Positions 43,160-55,300 of a stretch of DNA of 64,000 nt are shown one piece after another; position 1 is the stretch's first letter, and each line of letters starts with the position of its first letter. Under the pieces are notes generated by a model. That model did no database searches and was not told where the DNA came from. It saw only the letters and a program-made list of their open reading frames with translations. Source of the stretch: Lingula anatina (taxonomy: Eukaryota > Brachiopoda > Lingulata > Lingulida > Lingulidae); assembly GCF_001039355.2 (NCBI RefSeq), contig NW_019775439.1, positions 231,080 through 295,079 of the forward strand. The letters run 5' to 3'. The position numbers and the translations under genes were made by a program.

Positions 43160-44000
43160 AGATTTGTCCATTTTTGGTATTATATATCTTAGCACTTTCT
43201 TAATATTCAAGATAAAAGAAACTTCAGTTTATTCAGCAAAACGTTAAGAATATATTTATGATTAATGATTATGTGTAGGCCTATAAGATTGATTTTAAGT
43301 TACTCAACAAACACAGAAGGGATGTAAAAACCTTCAGATTTGTCCATTTTTGATATTATATATCTTTGCACTGCATGGTTCATTTGTTAATATTCAAGAT
43401 AAAAGAAACTTTATTTATTCAGAATAACGTTAAGGTGTATAAGGTTGGTTTTAAAGGGATAACAGCTGTTCATTTTGCCCCAAAAATGGATTTTCCTGGG
43501 GTGAAGGGCAATTTTCCCATACTTACCAATGGTCAATTAATCCATTCCGACATTCTCAGTTAGTCTCTGTATTTTTTCTACAAAGTTTTTTTTTTTTTTT
43601 TTGTAATATTCTCTTAAAAGATTATTACAGTGTAGCCATTTATGGAGGTCACGTGATGTGGCAGCAAGCACAGATTTCAGAATAATTGCGTTAACTGACA
43701 TTTTGGTGGTAAAATAGAATATATCATATTTCTATGAGTTGTTTACAAAATATTTACTGTGAAATATGGATATCATCAGACAGTTGTTATCCCTTTAAGT
43801 TACTCAACAAACACAGAAGGGGTGTAAAACCTTCAGATTTGTTCATTTTTGGTATTATATATCTTTGCATTGTGTGGTTCATTTGTTAATATTCAAGATA
43901 AAAGAATCTTTAGTTTATTCAGAATAAAGTTAATTAAGGTTCATGGTAATGTGTATAAGGTTATTTTCAAGTTACTCTACAAACACAGAAGGGGTGTGAA
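43160..44000. repeat. three direct repeats of about 165 bp, one split by a MITE
   Basis: Units start near 43160, 43333 and 43831. Each has GATTTGTCCATTTTTG, ATTCAAGATAAAAGAA and AAGTTACTC(A/T)ACAAACACAG. The second is interrupted by 43455-43794. Confidence 0.85.
43455..43794. mobile_element. TTAA-target MITE (piggyBac-like), 340 bp
   Basis: The ends AGGGATAACAGCTGT and ACAGTTGTTATCCCT are inverted, with TTAA on both sides (43451-43454 and 43795-43798). The sister repeat at about 43288-43305 reads GATTTTAAGTTACTCAAC, an unoccupied version of the same site with a single TTAA. There is no coding capacity. Confidence 0.88.
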
Positions 44001-46198
44001 AACTGTTTTAGAGAATAATAGTATTTGATATGCCTCAGTCCGTCTTTGTTCTTGTAATGTTTTGCAATCTGAGATGAAATATTCAGTGTATATATTGACA
44101 ATTAATATTTCAGATTTTATTCCTCACTACATATTGCTAATAAATATGAAATATTATTAGTTATATCGTCGCAGTGTTCACAGTTGTAGGATTGTATGTT
44201 ACCAGAAGCAGCTTTGATTTTACATTATAATCAGTACTTTTTTCTTTTATGTTTTAATGTCATAATGTGTTTTAGTACACGAATGACTCCTATTAATTAC
44301 ATGTAAACTTTTAGTTGCAAGATATATAATAATAATAATATGATTATTATTATTATTTATGTTTTCACTGTATGGTTGCATTCAGTTTTGTCAACTATCT
44401 GACAACAAGTTACTACAGGTTACTGTAATCACATTATTTCAACATTCGTTGTCATATTCCAATTGCCTGATGAACAACAATACTTAAGTTAGTTTATTGG
44501 CTACAAATTTCAATTTTAGCTTACCAAGGTTGATAAACATTTTAAAATTCGCTATGAATTTAATAATAATAATTCTTATGACAAAATACGACAAAGGTGC
44601 CTTTTACACGAAATCTTGAAGGTCGGGTCATTTAATTGTTTTGTCATTTTTGGCCTATTCACCGACCCCATTGGTCAAATTCTGATCGTCATCACAATTC
44701 TTTGCTCTTACGGGTGACAGTAGCTCGTTTAAGTAGGCCCAATACATTTACTGAGAGCCAATCAATAAAAATAAATCTTAAACCAATGTCACAAGGCTGA
44801 CTTTGCATAGTCGGATCTTCAATTTTAGCAGTGTAAATCTAAACCCAGGAACTTTTTTGTGAAACAGGCTTAAGTAGATATTTTATTGCACAAATTGTAT
44901 TTTAGCTGTGTTTATTTGTTCCTACGGAGACTGCGTATTATTAAAATAAAAAACGTATTGTGACAAATTCGGTTGTATTTGTTCTGAATTCATTTTAGTT
45001 TTGTCACAGCATGGCAACGAACACTGGAACTAGAGAAAGTGAATACGATGAACTCCACATCTCCTTTGCCCGCGTTTTCTTTGAAATGAAAACGATTCTA
45101 TGTAGTGCAAAAATGAAAATATCTTTAAACTACTTTTTCTCTTGAATACCATCGTAATTTTAGAATCAGCTGAGAAAATTTTCGAATGATATGTTTTTGA
45201 ATTGATTTAGGTAAGAAAAGGCCGGCGTGTTTTTTCTTCCATCGAGATGCCTGGCACTTGCTGCACTGTGTTAAGTCATTGCATTGTACATGTAGTTCAT
45301 CCTTCAGAATGTGGGAACTTTGATTGCTTTAACAATCCTGAATATACTTTTTTATTAATGTATTTATTTTTTTTTCGGGTGGGGTGGAGGGGAGCGTTAT
45401 ATACAGGGTTCATTTGGGTCTATGCGGTTATTACTTTAAAAGATTTACCAGAGGCGTGCTTTCCATGCCTGATTATAAAAAAAGTCCTTTTCAGCAGGTG
45501 TGTAAAAGCACTGTCAAGTATTTTGCTGTTAAGCTTGTTTTCAGCACTCGACGCTGCTTTTGTTCGACTTAATAGTTTAACAGGCGTACCAAGTGTGGCA
45601 TTATCACCTTAGCTGTAGATAACCTTTTATTAATTTATTTTATTTGTGGGAAGTGTGTGGTATACACGGGCTTTGTTCGGGCCTATACATTAATTCTTTT
45701 TTGAGATGTACTTTAGAAGTAAAGAGGTAAAAAATTCCGTATCCACGCAAAATGTCATCAACGGCGTTCTTTATTATGTGCTGAAAAATGTCGAAATCAT
45801 TTTTTTCGTCAAAAGTTCGATTCCGGCCGATCAAATAAAGCACGCGGGGAAAATTTTATTGTACACCATTTAGTTATTCGGCTTGAGCTTCTTTTGAAGA
45901 AGGACTCATGTTCACGATGCCGTAGTAAACTTATCCGCTTATTTTGACTACTGATCGCCCCAAATTGTGCAATGGAGGCATTTTTTAGCAGCCTGAGAGA
46001 GAAACACCTTAATTTAAAAAAAAAAAAAAAAACGTTGGCTTTCCATTATTTGCAATTTTAAGGAAAATCAAACGTCATCGGAAATGAGGTAAACTTCGTC
46101 AGACTGGTATTTTATTTCATTAATTTCAAAGTCTAGCAATATACAGTATTTAACGTAAGAATCATAAAAGTTCTATGTTTAATGCATCAAAATCCTTG
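44001..46198. other. AT-rich intergenic DNA, no convincing gene
   Basis: An open frame at 45247-45612 is T-rich and hydrophobic without family signature. A poly-A run lies at 46016-46032. Nothing else is recognised. Confidence 0.5.
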
Positions 46199-48525
46199 CC
46201 GGTGTAACGAATCTGAGGGTCATTGTGTAACAGAAAGTCCGCCCTCCATATAATTATAATGGTTAGGGTTAGTCTGACCTAGGAACCGGTGTTTTAAAGC
46301 TGAGTGTCCGGCAGGCTGTCTGTCTCGAAATAACGTGTCCCAAATTCAGGACTCAAGTTCTAAATTGAAGACCCCGCCTGGACACTCTCTGTCAATACGG
46401 CAAATTCAAAGACCCTTTGTTTAAATACCGAGGGTCCGCATTTAAGAGGAATTATTTATAAAATATTCAACTTATAACACGGATTCAAAAAGAAAATAAC
46501 GAACAATCAAAATTGTAATCAAAGAAAGAATGATTAGGGCCATTGGCCAAAATACAGTTATTTGCAAAAAGCCCTCGAAAGTGTTAAGTACATAATGTAA
46601 TTTTTATCCTGTGTATTTCACTTATTTTCAATTACCATCTTTTGCACACGTGTAGAAATTAAAACAACAACAACTTCTTTCGAGTGAAATTTATGTAGTG
46701 GGCTTACTGTACCTAAGCATAAAACCGTCTATTAATCAGTACCACTGAGGGGAACTTTCTTTTTTGTTGAATGGCCCAAAATAAGTCTGATACCAATAAT
46801 ATTTTATTGGTAAAGTAAAAAAAAAAATGAAATAATGAGCAGGACAGCATATTATTACAAAGTAAATACATGTGATTTCCTCCGTTATATAATAATAATA
46901 TCTCTGTTATACATGTAGCCTATGTATTCCATCCTACTGTTTGATTTGGGGGCCAACTACCATACATCAGTCCGGTATAACGTGACAGAGAGTCCCACTT
47001 GACAGAGTCGCTTCCCATTCATTTGCACAGCTAAGCCTCGCCCTAGATTTTAACTCACTATCAGGCTAACCCTAACCATATAACTAAATGGAGGTCGGAC
47101 TTTCTGTTACAAAAACTTTTTTCGAGCTAAATTTATGTAGTGGGCTTACTGTATCTGAATATATTACTAAGCATATAACCGTCTATTAATCAGTATCACT
47201 GATCTCATCTACATCAATATCTGAGCAATATGACACCTGCGTGTCAGTCTGTTGTCTTAAAGGAGAAAAATTGTAATTTATTGGTTCAAATTATTCATTT
47301 TTTATATAGCACGTAGAGATCAAATATACTCTTCTGTTCATATTATCTTTCGTTTTCATTTTTCATGAGTAATATACTATTACAATGCATGTATTCAATT
47401 AAAATTTGAAAGGGAATTAAGATGTCAACGTTGGTAAATTGAGAATATTCGTGTGTTAATTTTTTTTTATCAAAAGTATGTCATTTAAATGTATAACTAT
47501 CAGACTTGGAAATCAATTTGACTGTAGAACAAAGAAGGTTGAAAAATCCCCACCTCAGATGTTATGTTAATCGTGCAAATTTTGTAAGACTTCCTTTTTT
47601 CCTTCCTATTTACCATTTCCCACGCCAACTGTTTTTTCGCCAGTTTTATCATACGTTCTTTCACAAGTTATATATATTTTTATATAGAGATGCATTGAAG
47701 AAACGTTCTTTCAATTTTGTTGAACAATAAACGTAAGTTTTAATTTGTGTCAACCCACAGAAAATATATTCCGCGTTCCTCGATGTAAAAAATTGCATGC
47801 TGATCGCCAAATCTGCTTGTCATCATGGATTTCCAGTCGATAAGCCGATTTTTGAAATAATAAGAAACACTAATAAGCGTGGCAGATTACTATAAAGGAC
47901 ACACCTGTCGTGATTTGCTCCGATATATAATGATAATAATATCTCCGTTATGCAACATGTATTCCATCATTTTAAAACAAAGACATTTTGTAGAGCTTAG
48001 CATTAATGAATTGTACAACACTATGGTAAACATGAAAACAAGTCATAAGTCATAATAAGCCATGCGTATCTAGTCGAAATGATCACAAGTCTAAGTAACA
48101 TATGTTTTAAGAAGAATCATTCAAAAAAATTATATTTGAGGGAAACTTTCTTTTTTGTTGAATGGCCCAAAATAAGTCTGATACCAATAATATTTTATTG
48201 GCAAAGTCAAAAAAATAAAATAATGAGCAGGACAGCATATTATTACAAAGTAAATACATGTGATTTCCTCCGTTATATAATAATAATAATATCTCTGTTA
48301 TAGGCCTATGTATTCCATCCTACTGTTTGATTTGGGGCGCAATTACCATACATCAGTCCAGTATAACGTGACAGAGAGTCCCCCATGACAGAGTCGCTTC
48401 CTATTCATTTTCACAGCTAAGCCTCGCCCTAGATTTTAACCCACTAGGTCAGGCTAACCCTAACCATTATAACTAAATGGAGGTAGGACTTTTTGTTACA
48501 CGGACCCTCGGTTTCGTTACACCGG
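46199..48525. mobile_element. 2.3-kb inverted-terminal-repeat unit with internal direct repeats
   Basis: The left end CCGGTGTAACGAATCTGAGG and right end CCTCGGTTTCGTTACACCGG are inverted. The mirror continues inward through GTAACAGAAAGTCC / GGACTTTTTGTTAC and GGTTAGGGTTAG / CTAACCCTAACC. Two direct copies of about 360 bp (46749-47113 and 48138-48499) sit inside, each ending in the inward part of the right repeat. It may therefore be two related elements or one partly duplicated. No transposase is seen. Confidence 0.65.
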
Positions 48526-48855
48526 GACTTGATATTGGTTTCTGAAATAACGGGGTCCCCGACACTTTGTAATGGGGGACTGTCTAATACTAAATGCTAA
48601 ATGTCATTCTGTATTGTTGGTTCTTCTGCTTCAGTTGAATTAATCACTTAGCGATAGGCCTAGTTATGAAAAAAAAAAAGTGTGCTTCTCATACTTCATG
48701 CACTGCAATCATGCTTTGCCAAATACGGTCAAGCGCAATATCTATTTGAACTCAGAACTTCAAACAATGAGAAAATAAAAACGTAAAATGGCCCGGACTT
48801 GCATCATTCGACAAGGGAGATAACCTTGCCATGAGTTTACTAGAATACAACCATT

Positions 48856-49041
48856 CTAACTGTCAACAACAGAAAAAGCAAACTGTTCCAAGCCCCGTCT
48901 GGCACCCTTCGGGAAGTGGTCATTAAGGTACCGAATTCTTTCCCTAGTTTCAGGATGGTGGCAGCTGTGCCTCCAAGGGGTCAGAGGTGGGTCGTAATGT
49001 CCCGTCTGTCGTCCTTTGACACCAGGGTGACTAAACTGGCT
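48856..49041 (-). CDS. candidate 3'-terminal exon, unidentified protein
   Basis: On the minus strand a good acceptor (CTGTTACTGTTCCAG) is followed by 61 open codons and a TAG stop at 48856. The translation looks strongly protein-like and hydrophilic: it begins SQFSHPGVKGRQTGHYDPP, continues with HHPETRERIRYLNDHFPKG and ends EQFAFSVVDS. GC content is well above that of the surroundings. No domain is recognised; the composition recalls small ciliary or axonemal proteins, but that is only an impression. No upstream exon was identified before the DOCK gene's last exon at 52345. Confidence 0.5.
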   Translation of the reverse strand, partial: SQFSHPGVKGRQTGHYDPPLTPWRHSCHHPETRERIRYLNDHFPKGARRGLEQFAFSVVDS

Positions 49042-52000
49042 CTGGAACAGTAACAGAAAAACAAAGCAGTTTTAATTTACCTTAAATTCCGCCGTTGATT
49101 CTATTATAAGAAGAGAATGCAGTGAAATAAGTTGGAATTAAGCCTTTTGTATAGAGATTTTAGTAGGGGCGATTTATTCTCTAAAGAGACAAAAAGTTTT
49201 TTGTCTTTGGGACATAGCGTTTTGTCCCTTCATTGGCGTGTCACTGGCTATCTGGTGAAGAGCCAAAATCGTTATCACAGAGGTAAAAATACATTAAACC
49301 TTTTACGAATCTTTTGTTTAATTTTTCGACCAAAAAATGCTCCCCTGGAATATAACTATTATATGTATCTCTTCCCTCTTTCCCTCCCACACTTCTCTTA
49401 TCGTTTTTCATAGCAAGGGTATTTAATACAGTAGGTTACTTTTCGCGTGTGTGTTTTCATTTATTATCTACTCAATTAGAAAGGCAGACAATATCAGTTG
49501 GTATTCTGGATTAGTTACTGAAGAATTGCATGTCAGAGAGTGGTGAGATAATAATGGCGGTAACGCGAGGAATCAACAGATGAAGTTGGATTTCAAGGAT
49601 TCTGGGAATCTCTAATCTCTTTGGTATACGATGGATAATGAAAACAATTATCTCCTTCACCAGGGAACGCAAGTAGGGAATCTGAAAAACCGAGACAACT
49701 TTGAAGCAAAGCGGATTATAACAGATTGGACATGGATGAAATAGCATTCAGATCCACTTCTTTGATAATCAGAATTACTGGAAATGCAGTCTTAAAATCT
49801 GCAATTTTGTATGTTGAAGGGTTTTATGTGACACATCCTATTGAACGAGTGATAAAAATGAAAATAAAACCAATCACCTGCTCCGATGACATTTTTTCTT
49901 TTTAATGGACGAGTGTAAACACTATATTTTAAAATCTAGTTTAAGTGCAACGCGCAATACACTTTAATTACTAAATGAATAATTTGAACTCCATTCACAC
50001 ATATCTTTGCATTTCATTATTGTTGGTGTCTTCATGCCCGCATTTATTTTAATATTTTATTTACGTTAATTCAAAGTATAATATTCGTATTCTGTTATTT
50101 TGCTAACCATGGAATACTATTAAGATTTTTTTAGCTTAAAAGCAAATTTGTGGCAGGCGACACCTGTTATTTTTGTCTTAAATTTTACGTTTCGCGTCCA
50201 TTCAAAAGAATGTGCATGAACACGTTCAATATTTATTTTGGCACAAACTGTTTTTCCGTTCATCATACTAGTGCAGTATAATGGGCAGGTAAAGTAAAAA
50301 TAAAAATCTCTTAGATTACAACATTTACATTGAACGACCATTTATTGGTTACTGAAGCAAGATGATAATGTACAATGAATCTTTAAAAAACACCCTTAAT
50401 GCAGACAATATATGAGTTTACGTGTAAAACACTATACAAACAATGAAGCGTTTTCACAAAGACCGCGGCATACGTGTACCACGCATCACATAAATCCTGC
50501 AAATGGAACTAATAAGATTATGCAGAATTTTATTATTTTTAATAAAACTGATTTGAGTCAAATCTTAGCTTCTTTGTGAGTGTGAGGATGGCAGCATGTT
50601 AAATACACAAAAATGACAATGATATTAGCAACTGCATGTACACCACTAAAGATAAATTCACGAAATCGAAACCTGCCTGTACATGTAGGTATTAACGAAA
50701 GGCAATTCCAGACTGTTAATCATTCAATATATAAGGTGACCTGCAGGCAAATTAAAAATGCAAAGTTACAGTAGTAGGAATAGTACACATGTACGGTACA
50801 TGTACAGCCACGTCTAATGTACCCTCTACCAGGTCCGCAGATTAATTAAGTGAACTTTCCTCTATATAAACACAGTGGAAAAATGTACCACGAGTTACCC
50901 AGAGACATATCTTTGAATAACTGGTGAAAAACTCAACCCGTGTCCCTAATAGAGGGCACGTTAGATACAGGCAAATCTAGATTGCAAGTCTTCTCAGATC
51001 GAGGCCCATACAAGCAGGTCCAGACTGCAGGTCTACTACTGAACTAAGAACCCGTTAGGTCGACGTTTAGATTGTAGTTACTAAGTATGCCAGTGTATCT
51101 ATCTTTATTCACATACAGACAAGTCGAGATTTCAGAGAGAAAGGGCACCCAGTATAGGTCGATTTTCAAACTATTACACATACATGTAAATCTAAGGCAG
51201 TGCTTGCTCTACAAGTAGATTTATTCAGACAAACTAATTTGATTTATAGCAAGGCAGTAAGCTCAACAAAATTTCAACCACTACACGCATTAGTCTAAAT
51301 TTTGTCTTGAAAGTTCGCAGATGTCAAACTATGCTAGTGAAATCTTCTTGTGGAAAGTTTCTGAGTCACATTATTTACCTTAATATAACATATTTAGCAA
51401 TCAGACAGGACAGAGAAAAGTGGCTGCCATATACATATAATTCAGAAATCAATCAAGACAGCCCTATTACTTCCACTTTAAATCTTCTCATATTCTCCAC
51501 TTTGTTTAATTGTCTCACTATATTTATTCAATAAGCCGGCCAAATAAGACACACCAGTTTCCCAAATATTTTTGCAACATTCAGTTTCACTTTTTCTTTC
51601 AGACTACAAATCCCACAGCAATTAAAGTACATGTATTTTGATGTCTGCTTCAGGCACTTGAGAGATATTCAATCCCTTTCTATATCTTTCCTTTTTTGTA
51701 CACCAAGTCTGAGTAGGATGGCAAAAAAAATTATAATAATAATTAAAAAATAAAAGTTTAAAACAATTCGATCTTATCTGTGTAAAATTAAGATTGTACA
51801 CAATCTAAGAAACCCACCTGAAGTGGGCCAAATCAGGTCCAGGTTTGTCATTTTAAATTAGTACTGGTAACTGCTACTTGTACCAAGCCTGTTAGAGTGT
51901 AACATACAGGTATGAGCTGACTACTTAGCACATTTAGGTCAAGTTCAATACTCAGCACATGTAGGTCAAGGTAAACATAGCACAAACAGATCATAGTCAA

Positions 52001-52344
52001 CCACTGGCCTACAGAATTGCTATACATATCATTAGAGCATGGCCACTACACAGCAAATATAGTTCAAGGTCAGTACTCATCATATGTAGGTCAAGGTAAC
52101 CAAATAGCACAAGTAGGTTCAACTACTTAATAATTAGGCAAGAGCATGAGGATGAAGCTAACTTATCAGCCATTTAAATATGATCTAGAAAACAAGGCCA
52201 CAACCCGAAATTAGTGGGTCGATTTTGACACTGTTGAAGTACCAGGTATATGAGTTGTACATATACCGACGGTACATACACCAAAGTATAGAGAGAGAGT
52301 ATAAACACAGGTCTATGGGTTGAGGTTTCCGGTTATTACTGCTG
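49042..52344. other. intergenic or 3' UTR of the DOCK gene
   Basis: Mostly AT-rich without exons. Between about 51900 and 52130 a degenerate unit with TGTAGGTCAAGGT recurs several times, including TTCAAGGTCA, an orphan-nuclear-receptor-type half-site. Confidence 0.5.
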
Positions 52345-55300
52345 CTATACAGTGCTAGTGGAGCCTGTGGCACTAATAACATTGAATAAAGTTAATGATG
52401 ACCTGCTGCTGCTGGTACTGAGGCGGTCCTCTTCAGTGATCACCTGGGGGAAGAGAAAGAGGATTTGCATATCATTAACATGTCATTTAGATCACATTTG
52501 CAGATGTCTGTCATTTAAATAATGAAACGGATTCAATAAAAAGGGTTATAGTAATCTACGTTCTACTAAAGTACTAGTGAGAACCAGGTGCCTTACACAC
52601 ACAAACAAACACAGACATAAAAAGTTGCTACCAGTATCTTCCATTTCTTACCCTTTCCTGCATAATTTCTGATAACCTGTCCTTCAATTCCTTGAAGCCG
52701 TGTTTCAGACTCTCGTGGTACTCATACTGTTCAGAGAGAATTAGACCCGCGTTCAGCTCCACTGCATCTCCACAGGCCTCAACAAAATGTCTAGAATTGA
52801 AAGAATAACAGATTTTCCAGACTAAAAAAAGCAATTTCTTAATAAAATTATAATTTGTCCTAAATAAAACATATTTATTTAAAATAACAACTGAAGTAAA
52901 GTAATATCTACAAGCCTGCTAGCTTAGTAACTTGAACTGTTCACTGAGCCTTATGATCATACTGTAATCAGATTATGTAGCCATTTGGTTAATTGATAAA
53001 TAAATCAACAATTAGATTTATAAATAAATAAATAAATAAACTGACCTGTACACATCCTTCAGCTTGTCCACCTTGGACTTTGGACACCTGCTCCCTCTTG
53101 TTCTGTCCAAAAATGCCTCCGCGTACGCCAATGGCCCCGCGTTCACCTGGACGCTAACGCTGCCCTGGAGCTTGAGCTGCAACTTCTTCAGGTCTGGAGG
53201 GTTCAGATTGACTACCTCTCGAAGATCAGCAACTTTGATTTGCATTTCGTCAATGGCAACCTCTATTGGTGAGAGTTCCAGTTCATGGGCGTACGCCACC
53301 TGGATGCGTTTCTTGACATAAGGGAATGTATTGTTTGCTGCCAAAAGACAAATTTATGAGTCTTATTTGCAGTTTTACATTGGTTCAACTCATATAAAAA
53401 ATATTTTGGTACTTACTAAAATTTTGACAAATTTTCAATTAATGGTGTAAAATTCTACAAACTCTGATAAAATCAAATTTACTTCAAATAAAAATTGACA
53501 AAGAAATCAAATTCCAAAGTGAATTAAAAAATCTAAAGAACAAGAAAATTCCAACACAAAGTTCTTGACTGCATTACTTCAATAAATAAATATAATATAT
53601 AATTTTATTTTGACCAACTTGTGAGTATGGTACGCCTCTTCCACTGTTCCTCAATGGAGCCTCTTGACTTCTTGGGATCTTTTGTAAAAGGAGTCTCAAA
53701 CATGAATTTTCTGATATTGTTATTCTTTTCAAAGTCTGTTTGCCTGTTTTCTAGCTCTGCTTCATCAAAATAAGGTGTCACATATGTGACTTGGATGTAA
53801 GCATATTTGCTATCTAAGTCTTTTGGGTTTACCTGTAGAAAAAAATAGTGTCAAACATCGTCATTACCTCTGCTACTGCAGGGTGTTACATATTTTCATT
53901 GGTGCACAAATCAAGATACCGATATTTCAAAATTTTGACTAAATATTCAGGATAGACAGTTCTAAGTAAGTGAGTTGGTAAAAAAAAAATTTTTAACTGA
54001 TTTAAAAAAATTGCCTTTCAAAAAGTGACCTCGGTCTATACTGAACCCCATAGTGACATACAGATTGACATAGCCCCCTGCCCCCTTGAATCAAATCAGT
54101 TGCCAAGATGTAGACATACACAGGTATCAAACCTAAAACATTTTATTTTTTCAAACTTAAATAAATCTGCCATATGCACAAGAAACCATCACCCATGGAA
54201 CCTACTTTGTTAGAATCCATGATGAGCTTCACATTTCCTTTGCCGTATTTCTCAGAGTACAGCCCCTTTAACCTCTCGCAGATCTCTGGCAGTCCCGTCA
54301 CCTTAGGCTCCTTGTAGATATAAACCTTGCCATCCTCCTCTTCAAACAACTGGAAAAATAATGAAAAAGATTGTACAACTATTAACCCTCTACCATGTAC
54401 ATTATCCCTTAGCAAAATAGCAGGCCTGCCACAAACTTAGTCTGCAGTAAATTTGCTGCAATTTTGCTTCCAACTTTCAAACTTTGCTAAGGGATATGTT
54501 ATATTAGATTGCTAGAACTTTCCTTGTATTGTAAAAAAAAGTTAAATCTTCTTCCACACAAACTTTATTACTCTAATGATACAATTTTTTCTACACAATA
54601 CATTTAGATGTTTTTAATTTTTTTAAATTATTGGCTAACCCTCAAAAACATTCCCTGGTAGACTTTCCTTTTCTTAAAGCTCCCAACAAATATCATGAAC
54701 TTCAAAGCACTGTAAAGACATCACTTCTTTCTTATCTCATAATATTACCTGAGATTATTTTCCTTGATATCTGATAACTAACTTACCTGTCCGAAGAATG
54801 CCACCCTGAAAAACTTTCCCAGCAGTCTCTTCCCCGTCCGCATGACCTCCACGACCTTGTTGTATGCTGCGCACAGTGTGTCATAACATTCCGCTAACCT
54901 CTGGAAACCATGATAAATAAATAAATAAATAAATGAAGGAATTGATACATAAAATTAGTAAGTGAAGAAATGAATGAATACCTGCATGTAAATACAGCTA
55001 GGAACAGTCTCCAGTGCCCCAAGGCATATGTGTGGCTATTCTTAGCCAGGTGACCAGTCCATTTATTACTATACGCTTTATAATGCCACAGCTTTCACTT
55101 GTCACACCTAACCCATATTACACATAAATCTAATGACCTTTTAAGATTAAAAAAATAATAATAATAAAACATCATTTAACATACAACCAGACTTACAGCA
55201 TAATCTCTTTTGGCCTCGTAGACAGGAATGATCAGTTTATAGAGTTCTCCTAGTATCTCGTATCTCTCTGCCTGCTCCATGTGTCTGGCGCATGTCTCTA

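Noticed and set aside
45247-45612. 121-codon open frame
   Set aside because: T-rich hydrophobic translation, no splice or homology support.
49511-49747. 78-codon minus-strand frame as an upstream exon of the 48856 exon
   Set aside because: Very hydrophobic Ile-rich composition, no donor in a useful position, and no clear family.
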